DNA of 64,000 nucleotides from Weissella soli (GTDB lineage: Bacteria; Bacillota; Bacilli; Lactobacillales; Lactobacillaceae), in NCBI RefSeq assembly GCF_001761545.1, contig NZ_CP017326.1:868001-932000 (forward strand). The letters run 5' to 3'. The stretch's first letter is position 1; each line of letters begins with the position of its first letter. The notes under the pieces are model-generated. The model saw only the letters and a program-made list of their open reading frames with translations. It did no database searches and had not been told where the DNA came from. Positions 26,948 through 36,488 of the stretch are shown piece after piece. Position numbers and translations under genes: made by a program.

Positions 26948-29575
26948 TTACTGATTGTTGATTGCTTGGGCAGCTGCCTGCTGTGCATAATACTGCTCTT
27001 TGGTCATTAAAACACGACTTGGCTTAGATTGCGACTCTTTAGGGGCCAAGACCCCCGCTGCAATCAAATCGTCGTTCAAGCGGGCCGCCCGGTTATAACC
27101 CATGCGGAAGTGCCGTTGTAACATCGACGCTGATCCCTTACCTTCCAGATTCACAAAATCAATCGCTGCATCCCAATTTTCATCCAAGTCGCTGGTCGTA
27201 CCAGCACCTGTTTCACCATCAATCACAGCCAAATCTGAATCGGTAATTTCCATGGCTTCATCGTATTGTGCTGTCCCCTGATTCTTGACAAAGTTCGTCA
27301 AACTAGCCACATCTTCATCAGATAAGAAGGCCCCTTGCACACGTAACGGACTGTTTGCACCGATTGGATTAAACAGCATGTCCCCACGGCCCAATAACTT
27401 TTCAGCGCCGTTACTATCCAAAATGGTACGTGAATCAACACCCGAACCGACCGCAAAGGCCATGCGTGATGGCACGTTTGCCTTGATCAAACCGGTAATA
27501 ACATCAACGGAAGGGCGTTGCGTCGCCACGATCATGTGAATACCCGCCGCACGGCCCAACTGGGCAATGCGCACGATGGCTGGCTCAACTTCGCCAGACA
27601 CGGTCATCATTAAATCAGCCAACTCGTCAATCACCACCACGAGATAAGGCATCTTCTGCATGACAACGCCCTGCGCTGCTTGCTTATCAACGTAATCATT
27701 ATAACCGGCAATGTTACGCATACCGGTCTCCGCCAAGGCCTTGAAACGATTATCCATCTCGACCACGACCTTTTTGAGTGCGGCCGCTGCTTTACGCGGT
27801 TCCGAAACCACTGGGGTAATCAAATGCGGAATATCATTGTAGACATTCAACTCGACCTGTTTGGGATCAACCAGCATTAACCGCACTTCCGACGGCTTAG
27901 CTTGGAGCAAAATCGATGCCAAAATCGAATTGATAGCTACTGATTTACCAGAACCCGTCGAACCGGCAATCAATAAATGCGGCATCTTCGTCAAATTCAT
28001 TTTGATAATTTCGCCCGTAACACTTTTACCGATTGGTACCAGCAACACATTTTTCGTGTCAACGCCGGCCTTATCCATCATGTCACGGAAGCCGACCATC
28101 GCCTGTTGATCATTGGCCACTTCAATGCCGACTAATGATTTACCTGGAATCGGCGCTTCAATACGCAAACTTTTGGCCGCCAAAGCTAACGCCAAGTCAT
28201 CCGCGAGATTTGTAATTTTAGAGACCTTCACCCCGATCGCAGGTTTAATTTCATACTGCGTGATGGTCGGTCCCAAGACAACTTTTTCCACGGTGGCTTT
28301 GATATTAAAACTGGCCAAAGTTTGTTGCAAAATGCGCGACTTCTCTTCTAATTGATTTCGTTCCTTACTTTGATCAGTCGAGCCAACCTTAGTTAATAGG
28401 GTTGTCGTTGGTAATTGGTAATTACGATCATCAGGTACCTTACCAAACCCACTCACCACTACGTCTTCAGATGGTACTGATTTAGTCGATGGCTCAACAT
28501 GACCGACATCAGTCTGATGTGCGGTCGTTTTTGGTGAGGTATTTTCATTGGGTCCCCGTAATGCATCGACGTGACTTAATGGTGCAAAATCACTTGGTGC
28601 CTCATCATCGGGCATGGCAGCCGTCAACGAAGCCAGATCGTCGTTCGTGGCCACAGCATTATCGGGCGCATAACTCGCCACGGAATGAAGCGGTGCCAGG
28701 TTACTTTCTTCAAGATCGATTGGTGCTGGGGCGACGATTTCAGGCATCTTAAATTCATCCATCGTAGTAGCCACGGTCTTATTTAAATCGACAGCTGCCT
28801 CAACATCCTCAGCATCAGCTGCTGAATCAGTCCCACTCGCTGGCGCAAAATCATAGGGGGTACTTTCACGCTTCGCTTGATAATTACTTTTTAGTTCTTC
28901 TACCTTTGCCGCACCACTGGATACGACCTGTCGGGCTTGATCAGCCACAACGTTTCCTGCCAATTCACTGGCCCCAAAGAAGCCCGTGAGCAGTTCCTTT
29001 ACCGGTAGATTGAAAAAGATGACAATCCCGGCCAACATTGCAAAAACTGCTAGAATCCATGAGCCCCAGTTAGCGGTTGCGATGTAGGTCACTGACAGGA
29101 TCGCAGCCCCAATGACGCCACCGCCAACCGGTGTGGTGGTAGCTTTATTACTCATATCTTGGGCAATTAATCGCCCAATCGTGTTAATCATATCGGTATG
29201 TGTTTGCATCTCATTAAATAATAAGATCGCGCCAGCCAACATAAAGCCCAGATAAAATAACCCTAAGCCCCCATAAATCCGGGGCCGGACTTTCGGCCAC
29301 TTGCCATAAACGGCCACATACAGCAGAAACATGGCCAAAATAATCAAGACCGCTTGATAGGATCCACCGACCACATAACGGACCAGATTGGCCATGAATT
29401 TACCGACCAAGCCAAACTGCCCGACTGCTAAAATTTCAAGCAGTAAGGCGACGACGGCAATAACATTGCTGGTATAAGCGAAATCACTTTGTTTACTGGT
29501 TGGTGACTTGCGCCGGACGGGCGTTTTACGCGCTCTCGTCGGCTTGCGTTGAGTTGGTGCTTTTCTAGTTGCCAT
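26948..29575 (-). CDS. ftsK: DNA translocase FtsK/SpoIIIE
   Basis: 875 residues from the ATG at 29575 with GAGGAG 6 nt upstream. Four membrane segments (about residues 35-190) anchor it at the septum, a low-complexity Ala/Asp-rich linker (about 230-390) follows, then the RecA-like motor with Walker A IAGSTGSGKSV, Walker B VVVIDELADLMM and ATQRPSVDVITG, and the C-terminal gamma winged helix (LQRHFRMGYNRAARL) that reads polar DNA motifs. It pumps chromosome ends to daughter cells. Confidence 0.96.
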   Translation of the reverse strand: MATRKAPTQRKPTRARKTPVRRKSPTSKQSDFAYTSNVIAVVALLLEILAVGQFGLVGKFMANLVRYVVGGSYQAVLIILAMFLLYVAVYGKWPKVRPRIYGGLGLFYLGFMLAGAILLFNEMQTHTDMINTIGRLIAQDMSNKATTTPVGGGVIGAAILSVTYIATANWGSWILAVFAMLAGIVIFFNLPVKELLTGFFGASELAGNVVADQARQVVSSGAAKVEELKSNYQAKRESTPYDFAPASGTDSAADAEDVEAAVDLNKTVATTMDEFKMPEIVAPAPIDLEESNLAPLHSVASYAPDNAVATNDDLASLTAAMPDDEAPSDFAPLSHVDALRGPNENTSPKTTAHQTDVGHVEPSTKSVPSEDVVVSGFGKVPDDRNYQLPTTTLLTKVGSTDQSKERNQLEEKSRILQQTLASFNIKATVEKVVLGPTITQYEIKPAIGVKVSKITNLADDLALALAAKSLRIEAPIPGKSLVGIEVANDQQAMVGFRDMMDKAGVDTKNVLLVPIGKSVTGEIIKMNLTKMPHLLIAGSTGSGKSVAINSILASILLQAKPSEVRLMLVDPKQVELNVYNDIPHLITPVVSEPRKAAAALKKVVVEMDNRFKALAETGMRNIAGYNDYVDKQAAQGVVMQKMPYLVVVIDELADLMMTVSGEVEPAIVRIAQLGRAAGIHMIVATQRPSVDVITGLIKANVPSRMAFAVGSGVDSRTILDSNGAEKLLGRGDMLFNPIGANSPLRVQGAFLSDEDVASLTNFVKNQGTAQYDEAMEITDSDLAVIDGETGAGTTSDLDENWDAAIDFVNLEGKGSASMLQRHFRMGYNRAARLNDDLIAAGVLAPKESQSKPSRVLMTKEQYYAQQAAAQAINNQ

Positions 29576-29593
29576 CACCCGCTCCTCTCACCA

Positions 29594-30109
29594 TTATTTT
29601 AGTTTGTCAAATTCGTATTCGTAAGTTAGATCTAGTTCTGGGAACCCTTGTTGGCGTAATGTTTCATAAATGATAATGGCGGCCGAATTAGCAAGGTTCA
29701 ATGAACGAATATGATCGTCATTTTGTGGAATGCGCAGGGCCTTTTCACCATGTAAACGCATGAAAGGTTCTGGCAAGCCGGTCGTTTCTTTACCAAACAA
29801 GAAATAATAGTCATGATCGGGATTTGTGTAGTCCGCTTCGTGATATGAACGCGGTGCAAATTTTGAAATCAAAAACAACTCGTCCGTTGCCTGCAAAGTC
29901 TCCATAAAGGCTGGCAAGTTTTCGTGCACGGTAATATCCACTGTATCCCAGTAGTCCAACCCAGCCCGCTTAACTTGCTTATCACCCAATTCAAATCCCA
30001 AAGGCTTAATTAAATGTAACTTTGTGTTCGTGCCAGTCGCCGTCCGGGCAATATTACCTGTGTTGGCTGGCATCAATGGTTCAAACAAAACAATATGATT
30101 AGTACTCAT
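29594..30109 (-). CDS. trmL: tRNA (cytidine/uridine(34)-2'-O)-methyltransferase
   Basis: 171 residues from the ATG at 30109. The SPOUT trefoil-knot motifs are present: HIVLFEPLMPANTGNIART at the start, YYFLFGKETTGLP near 107, and RIPQNDDHIRSLNLANSAAIIIYE near 130. TrmL methylates the ribose of the wobble base in tRNA-Leu. It precedes ftsK by 18 nt and may be cotranscribed. Confidence 0.92.
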   Translation of the reverse strand: MSTNHIVLFEPLMPANTGNIARTATGTNTKLHLIKPLGFELGDKQVKRAGLDYWDTVDITVHENLPAFMETLQATDELFLISKFAPRSYHEADYTNPDHDYYFLFGKETTGLPEPFMRLHGEKALRIPQNDDHIRSLNLANSAAIIIYETLRQQGFPELDLTYEYEFDKLK

Positions 30110-30180
30110 GCTTCCCACTTCTTTCTCAATTATGTATTCAAATTAATGATTTTATCGCGACAGTCATTTCTGTCCACACA

Positions 30181-30220
30181 AAAAAAGTATAGCATGTTGC
30201 TTTTTACAACATGTTACACT
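30181..30220 (-). terminator. Terminator after AI-2E gene, overlapping a likely trmL -10
   Basis: CATGTTG/CAACATG hairpin, then CTATAC and T7 on the minus strand. TGCTATACT inside it also reads as an extended -10 for trmL, so terminator and promoter may share bases. Confidence 0.55.
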
Positions 30221-30249
30221 TCCATGATTCTTATTAAAAGATTTATGTT

Positions 30250-31440
30250 CTACTCGTCTGTTGGCGCTGGCGCAACCGGCGTGATATGATCGTTGGTCTC
30301 ATCATCGTCAAACAAGTTAGAATTATGCTTCCACCAGATATACAGCCGTGAAGCCAAGACTTTCACGATTGCATAACCCGGGATACCAAAGATGACGCCA
30401 ATGACGCCAAAGATATTACCGGCTGACAGCAAAATGATTACTACCGTCACTGGGTGAATCTTCAATGAGTTACCAAGTAACTTTGGTGAGATCACCTTAC
30501 CTTCTAAGGTTTGTTCAATGATGAATACGATTAAAATATAGACCAACATCATCGGACTAACAAACATCCCAACCACAACCGCCGGAATCATCGCCAAGAA
30601 CGATCCCAAGAAGGGAATCAAGTTCAAGAACCCTGCAATGACCGCAATGAGCCAGGCATAGGGTAGGCCAATAATCATGTACCCGATGCCAAACATCAGT
30701 GCGACCGCAAAGGCGACACTCAATTGGCCCCGAATGTAGTTTGAAATTTGCAGATTAATCTCTGTAATTGTCTCAATAAATGACTGACGCGCTTTCACTG
30801 GCAGGAATTGCGTCATATAACCGGGTAATTGATGCCCATCCTTTAATAGATAGAACAAGATCAACGGGAAAGTCGCGATGGTGATGAAAATCATCGTAAT
30901 TGTGCTAAAGACTGATGAAATCGTTGACCCACCTGAATTTTTGAGCAAACTCGCAACGTTTCCCACATATCCTTCCAAATTACTATTGGTTGATTTGACC
31001 CAGCTATTCAAAGCCTTAAACCGTCGATCAGATGTCCATTGGTTCAACTTATCGGTGATATTGTTCCAATACTCTGGCCAATGACGCACCAAGCTATCGA
31101 TTTGGTCACGTGCGATTGGCACTAGGACGGCCCCCGCCCAAACAATCAAAGCCGTCAAAATCACAAATTCCAAGGTGATGGTGAGGTTACGCTTCATCTT
31201 AAAGCGTTTCTCGGCCCAATCAACCGTGGGATTCAGTAAGTAATAGAAAACACCAGCCACAACAATTGGCGCACCAACCGCCCCCATAAAGGCTGCGATG
31301 GGTTGAAAGATGAAGCGCACAGCATGTAACATGTACACAACCATTAGCAATAATAAGATGACTAGTAACCCGGTGACAAACTTGTTATTCAAAATTAAGC
31401 GAAAAAACGCTGAATTTTCGGAATTCATTTTACGTCGCAT
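30250..31440 (-). CDS. AI-2E family transporter (PerM/YdbI type)
   Basis: 396 residues with about eight membrane segments and a long soluble loop (residues 110-180) between segments, the typical PF01594 layout. The GFLNLIPFLGSFLAMIPAV segment near 265 is characteristic. Family members have been tied to autoinducer-2 export or Na+/H+ exchange; the substrate here is open. GGGGGT lies 6 nt before the ATG. Confidence 0.88.
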   Translation of the reverse strand: MRRKMNSENSAFFRLILNNKFVTGLLVILLLLMVVYMLHAVRFIFQPIAAFMGAVGAPIVVAGVFYYLLNPTVDWAEKRFKMKRNLTITLEFVILTALIVWAGAVLVPIARDQIDSLVRHWPEYWNNITDKLNQWTSDRRFKALNSWVKSTNSNLEGYVGNVASLLKNSGGSTISSVFSTITMIFITIATFPLILFYLLKDGHQLPGYMTQFLPVKARQSFIETITEINLQISNYIRGQLSVAFAVALMFGIGYMIIGLPYAWLIAVIAGFLNLIPFLGSFLAMIPAVVVGMFVSPMMLVYILIVFIIEQTLEGKVISPKLLGNSLKIHPVTVVIILLSAGNIFGVIGVIFGIPGYAIVKVLASRLYIWWKHNSNLFDDDETNDHITPVAPAPTDE

Positions 31441-31476
31441 CTAGCTACCCCCTAAACCGTTATGTGTCTATGATAC

Positions 31477-31515
31477 CAAAAAACCGGCAAACATGCAGTT
31501 CACCGGCGTTTTTCG
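31477..31515 (-). terminator. Terminator after 6-phosphogluconolactonase gene
   Basis: CCGGTGAAC pairs with GTTTGCCGG (two G-U pairs) and T6 follows on the minus strand. Confidence 0.75.
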
Positions 31516-31522
31516 ATTTATT

Positions 31523-32545
31523 TTAGACAAATTCAACACGAACTGTTTCTGGCACGGCGATATCCTTGTGCACTAGCTCTAACAAACCAGTCTCGATATC
31601 ACGGCGGTAAACACTCACGTTGTCTGTGTTTTGGTTAGCAGCAACGACCCAAGCTTGTGATGGATCCAACGCGAAGTCACGTGGGAAATCACCTTCAGTT
31701 GAAATCAATTGGATGCGTTCAAGGTGGGCACCCGCTTCACTCACTGCAAAGACAGCAATTGAATTGTGGCCACGGTTTGAAGCGTACACAAACTTACCGT
31801 CATCAGACACACGAAGCGCTGCTGTACCATTATGCTCAATCCAGTCAGCTGGCTTCGTTGAAACTGTTTGAACCAATGTAAATGATCCTGTAGCAGCATC
31901 ATACTTCAAAACTGAGAGCAATGATGACAACTCACCTAATAGGTAAGCGTATTGACCGTCTGGGCTGAAACGAATGTGTCTTGGACCAAAACCAGGCTCA
32001 GTCTCAAACGTCGTCACCAAGCTCAACTTACCTTCAGCTGAAACATCGAAAGTGTAGACTTTGTCAGCACCCAAATCCACAACAACCACGCGGTTATCAG
32101 GTGTCAAATTGTTAAAGTGCACATGCGCTGATTCTTGCTCAGGACGAGGACCAGAACCTTCACTTTGGAAACTATCCGTCAAAGTAATTTGACCGTCTGC
32201 AGCAATTGCAAAGACTTCCAAAGTTCCCTTGTGGTAGTTACCTGAGTACAACAATTGACGAGCCTCGTCGACGGCCAAGTAGGCTGGTGAAGCGCCTTCA
32301 GCCAGCACCTCTTGCTCAATGGTGCCGGTTGCAAAATCAACCACAGCCACCCCACCTTGATCACCTTGCTTGTCAACGGCATACAACTTACCCGCTGCAC
32401 TTAAAGCAGTATAGGTAGGGTTGCCCAGCTCAGCAAACTCAGTGATGTTTTCCAAGTCACCGGTTTCAGTGTTCAACTCAGCCGTATACAGACCCTTAGA
32501 AACGCGCTTTGTATATGTTCCAAAAACAACTTTTTCTGATGCCAT
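31523..32545 (-). CDS. pgl: 6-phosphogluconolactonase (lactonase family beta-propeller)
   Basis: 340 residues from the ATG at 32545, GGAGAG 6 nt upstream. A seven-bladed propeller of the YkgB/Pgl type: FGTYTKRVSKGLY at the start, SAHVHF near 140, GPRHIRFSPDGQYAYLL near 180 and GDFPRDFALDP near 290. It hydrolyses 6-phosphogluconolactone in the pentose phosphate pathway, feeding the 6-phosphogluconate dehydrogenase gene found at the end of the window; heterofermenters depend on this route. A cre site on the promoter suggests CcpA control. Confidence 0.88.
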   Translation of the reverse strand: MASEKVVFGTYTKRVSKGLYTAELNTETGDLENITEFAELGNPTYTALSAAGKLYAVDKQGDQGGVAVVDFATGTIEQEVLAEGASPAYLAVDEARQLLYSGNYHKGTLEVFAIAADGQITLTDSFQSEGSGPRPEQESAHVHFNNLTPDNRVVVVDLGADKVYTFDVSAEGKLSLVTTFETEPGFGPRHIRFSPDGQYAYLLGELSSLLSVLKYDAATGSFTLVQTVSTKPADWIEHNGTAALRVSDDGKFVYASNRGHNSIAVFAVSEAGAHLERIQLISTEGDFPRDFALDPSQAWVVAANQNTDNVSVYRRDIETGLLELVHKDIAVPETVRVEFV

Positions 32546-32590
32546 GATTACTCTCCATTTTCGTGTAAATCGTAACAAGTTAGCAAAACT

Positions 32591-32604
32591 TGTAACCGTT
32601 TACA
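32591..32604. promoter_or_regulatory. cre site (CcpA operator) on pgl promoter
   Basis: TGTAACCGTTTACA matches the cre consensus TGWAANCGNTNWCA at every position. It touches the -10 (TATACT, 32604-32609 on the minus strand, with TG upstream), so bound CcpA would block transcription start. Confidence 0.75.
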
Positions 32605-32664
32605 GTATACCATTTTTACAGAAAGTTGAGCAGATTTGATATTTTTTGTGTCAAAAAAAAGCTG

Positions 32665-33186
32665 TTAGTCTGACACAATCTCTTCATCTTTTGGGGTATC
32701 TGGTCGTTGTACCAGATTAATGCCATGCAACAATTTTCGTAAAAATTGATCACCCGCAATTTTATACTTTTTGTGGGTGCTAGCTCGTAGGATATCGGTA
32801 ATTTCAGCGTTTGACATGGTAAACCCGGCCTCCATCATGAAACCAAGGATATCTTCGCTGGTATACTGCATCGCAATTTTTAACTTTTTGAAAACGACAT
32901 TATTAATTTGATTGTCCCGGTTCATGCTATAATTTGGCGCCATTGGCTGACCATCAACCGCCAACTTCACCCCACGCTGGGTAATGATCAAGCCATTCAT
33001 GAATTGCTCCAATTCATGTCGTGATAACTTTTCATCACGCGGGGTGTCTTTGGCTTGTTGCGTCATAATTTCACGGTAACGTGCTTTAGTAATTTCTAAG
33101 CCACCCAACCCAAAAATTTTAATCATGTCAGCGTCTTTGATGTCATACGCATAACGAATGCGCCGAACGATATCATTATTATTCAT
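32665..33186 (-). CDS. DUF1456 family protein (YehS-like)
   Basis: 173 residues made of two repeats of the DUF1456 unit: NNDIVRRIRYAYDIKD at the start and NNVVFKKLKIAMQYTSEDI near 92, each with the DMIKIF/DILGFM-type helix. These are small helical proteins of unknown function found widely in Firmicutes and gamma-proteobacteria. Monocistronic. Confidence 0.87.
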   Translation of the reverse strand: MNNNDIVRRIRYAYDIKDADMIKIFGLGGLEITKARYREIMTQQAKDTPRDEKLSRHELEQFMNGLIITQRGVKLAVDGQPMAPNYSMNRDNQINNVVFKKLKIAMQYTSEDILGFMMEAGFTMSNAEITDILRASTHKKYKIAGDQFLRKLLHGINLVQRPDTPKDEEIVSD

Positions 33187-33281
33187 AAGTTCTCCACGGC
33201 TAGGTTACGACCTAGTTTCTAATTCATACTCCAATTGTATCAAAAAAAGCGCTTATTCGCCGACCATAGCTGCTGCACCAT

Positions 33282-33315
33282 AAAAAAACACTCTGTCTTA
33301 AATTTACAGAGTGTT
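33282..33315 (-). terminator. Terminator after patA
   Basis: AACACTCTGT/ACAGAGTGTT with 9-nt loop and T7 on the minus strand. Confidence 0.85.
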
Positions 33316-33321
33316 CATTAA

Positions 33322-34509
33322 TTATTGTGCCGTCTTTTTCAATGCAACATATTGACCCAAGCGTACCAAGGCTTCTTGCAAGTCTTCCATTGAGGCAGCG
33401 TATGACAAACGCACGTAGCCTTCACCACCGGCACCAAAGATTGAACCAGCCACAATGCCTAGCTTAACTGTATTAGCCACATCGTGAATGAAGGCCATGT
33501 CGTCTTGATCCAACCAAGCCGGAATCTTCACGAACAAGTAGAAAGCACCACCTGGTTGCGCAGCTGTAAACCCTAATTCAGTTAACCCAGCTACTAACAT
33601 ATCACGACGGGCCTTATATTCATTACGCATATCAACAGCATCCTGGTGACCATTACGCAAGGCTTCTTCGGCGGCAGCCATCATTGGACCGGGTGCAGTC
33701 GTAACCAAGAATTGATGCATCTTCCCAACATGCTTCATCAAATCGGCGGGACCCGCAATGTAACCAATGCGGTAACCAGTCATCGCGTGTGACTTTGACA
33801 AACCAGAAATCAAAATCGTTTGTTCGGGCAAAATTGATGCAATTGATGTGTGCGGTGCATCATAAATCAATTCGGCGTAGATTTCATCAGAAAAGACCAA
33901 CAACTCATGTTGCTTAAGAACGTCCGCAATGGCATGCACTTCAGCGTCTGAGTAAGTCACGCCGGTTGGGTTTGAAGGGTAATTAAACATCACTGCTTTC
34001 ACATCAGGATGTTCAGCAATCGCTGCTTCCAACTTAGCTGGTGTCAACACAAATTCAGGTGCCGTATTAATCCCAATCACCTCAACCCCCATGGCTTCAG
34101 CAATCGCTTCATACATTGGGAACGTTGGCGTTGGAATGATGATCTTATCGCCAGGGTTTAGCAGACCATTAAAGGTCGCGTAGATGGCTTCTGAGGCACC
34201 CACTGTCACCAAGATTTCACTTTGTGGATCATACTTCGCGTCAAATTGCGTCGCCAGGTAATCAGCAATGGCTTCACGTAAACTAACGTGGCCCCACGCC
34301 GTTGCGTAGTGTGAATCATCCGCGTCAACGGCGCGCTTCACCGCTTCCTTGATATGCGCCGGTACCGCAAAGTCCGGTTCACCCAAAGTCAAACGCAGGA
34401 TTCCTGGAATCTGGGCGAATTCACTGTCGATGACCCGGATTGGTGATGGCAAAATAGCCGCCAAACGATGATTGTAAGTTTCACTCAATGCAGAAAGTGT
34501 TGCTGGCAT
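33322..34509 (-). CDS. patA: PLP aminotransferase, probable N-acetyl-LL-diaminopimelate aminotransferase
   Basis: 395 residues from the ATG at 34509 with AGAGGAG 6 nt upstream. Class I aminotransferase: LTLGEPDF near 51, VTVGASEAIY, NYPSNPTGV near 175, FSDEIYAEL and the PLP-lysine in SGLSKSHAMTGYRIGY near 240. Close relatives include PatA and AraT. Its place directly after the DAP genes supports transamination of N-acetyl-2-amino-6-oxopimelate, the missing step between dapH and the deacetylase. It has its own promoter, so it may also serve other amino acids. Confidence 0.85.
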   Translation of the reverse strand: MPATLSALSETYNHRLAAILPSPIRVIDSEFAQIPGILRLTLGEPDFAVPAHIKEAVKRAVDADDSHYATAWGHVSLREAIADYLATQFDAKYDPQSEILVTVGASEAIYATFNGLLNPGDKIIIPTPTFPMYEAIAEAMGVEVIGINTAPEFVLTPAKLEAAIAEHPDVKAVMFNYPSNPTGVTYSDAEVHAIADVLKQHELLVFSDEIYAELIYDAPHTSIASILPEQTILISGLSKSHAMTGYRIGYIAGPADLMKHVGKMHQFLVTTAPGPMMAAAEEALRNGHQDAVDMRNEYKARRDMLVAGLTELGFTAAQPGGAFYLFVKIPAWLDQDDMAFIHDVANTVKLGIVAGSIFGAGGEGYVRLSYAASMEDLQEALVRLGQYVALKKTAQ

Positions 34510-34555
34510 AATTATCTCCTCTTTCAAACCGCCTTGACGGTAATTCATTGTATTT

Positions 34556-34584
34556 AGTATATAGAAAAAAACTTGGCGATACAA
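34556..34584 (-). promoter_or_regulatory. patA promoter
   Basis: TTGTAT (34579-34584), 17-nt spacer, TATACT (34556-34561) on the minus strand, in the asd-patA gap. Confidence 0.65.
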
Positions 34585-34620
34585 TACAATAAACAAACTT
34601 TATCTATAAATTTTTATAAA

Positions 34621-35724
34621 TTATTCGGCTTTTGGGCCAGGAATCGTGACATTCGCTGGTACATGTACCAAATCCAGCGCAACTAAGCGTTCAGCGATTT
34701 GTACCGTGTTCCAAGCTGCACCCTTAAGCAAGTTATCGGCGACCACCCACATATGGAAAGAACCGTCATTTTCTACGTCACGGCGGATGCGGCCCACAAA
34801 GGTTTCCCGCTTCCCCTCAGCATTGAGTGGTTGTGGATATAGTTGGTTGGCTGGATCATCTTGCAAGACGACCCCATCTGCTGTTGATAACACTTGCCGA
34901 ATGCCGGCAACGTTCGCCTTTTCAGCATCGCTCACCTCAAAGTAGATTGACTCGCCGTGGCCGATACCGATTGGTACCCGTACCGCCGTTCCCGTCACCT
35001 TGATGTCCTTGGAGAACTTATCACCCAACATAATCTTCTTCGTTTCACGAATCATCTTCCATTCTTCATGCGTGTAATCTTCTTCTTCAAACACATCAAT
35101 TTGTGGCAACAAGTTGAAGGCCAATGGGTAATGGTGTTGCGCCCCTTTGACTGGCAAGATATCAGCGGTCATCGTTTCACCAGCCAAATGTTGCGTAGCC
35201 TCCGCATTTAGTTCATTCCAGGCTGTTTGGCCAGCCCCCGAAGCCGCTTGATAGGTTGACACAATGATTTGATTAAGCCCATATGCTTGGCGCACTGGTT
35301 CCAAGGCCACCACCATCTGAATGGTCGAGCAGTTTGGGTTGGCGATAATGCCATGGTGCTCGTAAAGGGCTTGTTCATTCACTTCAGGGACGACCAAAGG
35401 GACATCGTCATGCATCCGCCAAAATGAGGAGTTATCGACGACGACGGCCCCCCGCTTAACCGCTTCGGGTGCCAAGGCCGCTGAAACAGAACCGCCAGCT
35501 GAAGCCAATACGAGGTCAATGCCTTCAAAAGATGCTGGTTGCGCTTCTTCGATCACGATGGCTTGCTCGCGAAAAGTGCGCGTTTGGCCAGCCGAGCGCG
35601 CTGAAGCCAACAACTTCAGTGACTTGACTGGAATGGTTGATTGGCTCAATTGCTCGATCAAGCGTGTGCCAACCGCCCCCGTGGCGCCAAGAATGGCCAC
35701 ATTATATCCTGCTGCTTCTGTCAT
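34621..35724 (-). CDS. asd: Aspartate-semialdehyde dehydrogenase
   Basis: 367 residues from the ATG at 35724 (an ATG two codons earlier is possible). It reduces aspartyl phosphate to the semialdehyde. NADP loop AILGATGAVG near 11, active-site PNCSTIQMV with Cys near 133, and the substrate motif RVPIGIGHGESIYFEV near 245. Joins the aspartokinase product to dapA. It lies 23 nt after dapB in the lysine operon. Confidence 0.94.
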   Translation of the reverse strand: MTEAAGYNVAILGATGAVGTRLIEQLSQSTIPVKSLKLLASARSAGQTRTFREQAIVIEEAQPASFEGIDLVLASAGGSVSAALAPEAVKRGAVVVDNSSFWRMHDDVPLVVPEVNEQALYEHHGIIANPNCSTIQMVVALEPVRQAYGLNQIIVSTYQAASGAGQTAWNELNAEATQHLAGETMTADILPVKGAQHHYPLAFNLLPQIDVFEEEDYTHEEWKMIRETKKIMLGDKFSKDIKVTGTAVRVPIGIGHGESIYFEVSDAEKANVAGIRQVLSTADGVVLQDDPANQLYPQPLNAEGKRETFVGRIRRDVENDGSFHMWVVADNLLKGAAWNTVQIAERLVALDLVHVPANVTIPGPKAE

Positions 35725-35747
35725 ATTCATTCTTCTTTCTATGTCTA

Positions 35748-36488
35748 CTACAAAACTTTATCTAAGCCAACCGCTAACCCTGACACGGTAACTACGTTTT
35801 GCACTGCTAATACCACGCCATTCATGAAGGATTCCCGTGAAAATGAGGTCTGCTTAATCCGTAAACTCTCACCAATCCCACTGAAAACCACTTCCTCTTC
35901 GGCCACGAAACCCGGTAAACGCATGGCATGCACTGGAATGCCTTCAATCAAGTCACCCCGCGCTGCTAAATCAGTCACCGGTGCTTGGGCGGTTGCAGTC
36001 CGGGCAGCCGCAATCAAACTTGCCGTGGTTTTCGCCGTGCCAGATGGCGCATCTAGTTTACCAGGATGATGAATTTCCAAAATCTCAGCGTCCGGAAAAT
36101 ATTTTGCAGCCTGTTGGGCAAACTGCATCAACAACACGGCTGATAAAGCAAAATTTGGTACAACCAGGACATGGCGCTCATGCGTTGTCGCCAGTGTGGT
36201 TAACTCTGCTAAGTCCGCCTCTGCGATGCCACTCGTACCAATCACCACGTCCATCCCCTGCGCTAAGGCAAACTTCGCATTTTCGGCAACCGTGGCGGGG
36301 GTTGTCACATCCAACCACACATCTGCCGCCACATTAACGTCAGCCAAATTGGTAAAGACGGGCAACGCACTGGCATGCGCGTGGCCACTAACAATTCCGA
36401 CAATTTCGATATCTGGTGTTGCAGCAAGCTTTTCTTGAATGGCCAACCCCATCTTGCCAAAGCCACCGGCTAGTATTACTCGTTGCAT
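35748..36488 (-). CDS. dapB: 4-hydroxy-tetrahydrodipicolinate reductase
   Basis: 246 residues. NAD(P) loop ILAGGFGKMGLAI at 5-17, the catalytic EIHHPGKLDAPSGTAK near 134 with the His-His and Lys, and the C-terminal GVVLAVQNV. The start overlaps the dapA stop by one base (TAATG). Second committed step of lysine/DAP synthesis. Confidence 0.95.
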   Translation of the reverse strand: MQRVILAGGFGKMGLAIQEKLAATPDIEIVGIVSGHAHASALPVFTNLADVNVAADVWLDVTTPATVAENAKFALAQGMDVVIGTSGIAEADLAELTTLATTHERHVLVVPNFALSAVLLMQFAQQAAKYFPDAEILEIHHPGKLDAPSGTAKTTASLIAAARTATAQAPVTDLAARGDLIEGIPVHAMRLPGFVAEEEVVFSGIGESLRIKQTSFSRESFMNGVVLAVQNVVTVSGLAVGLDKVL

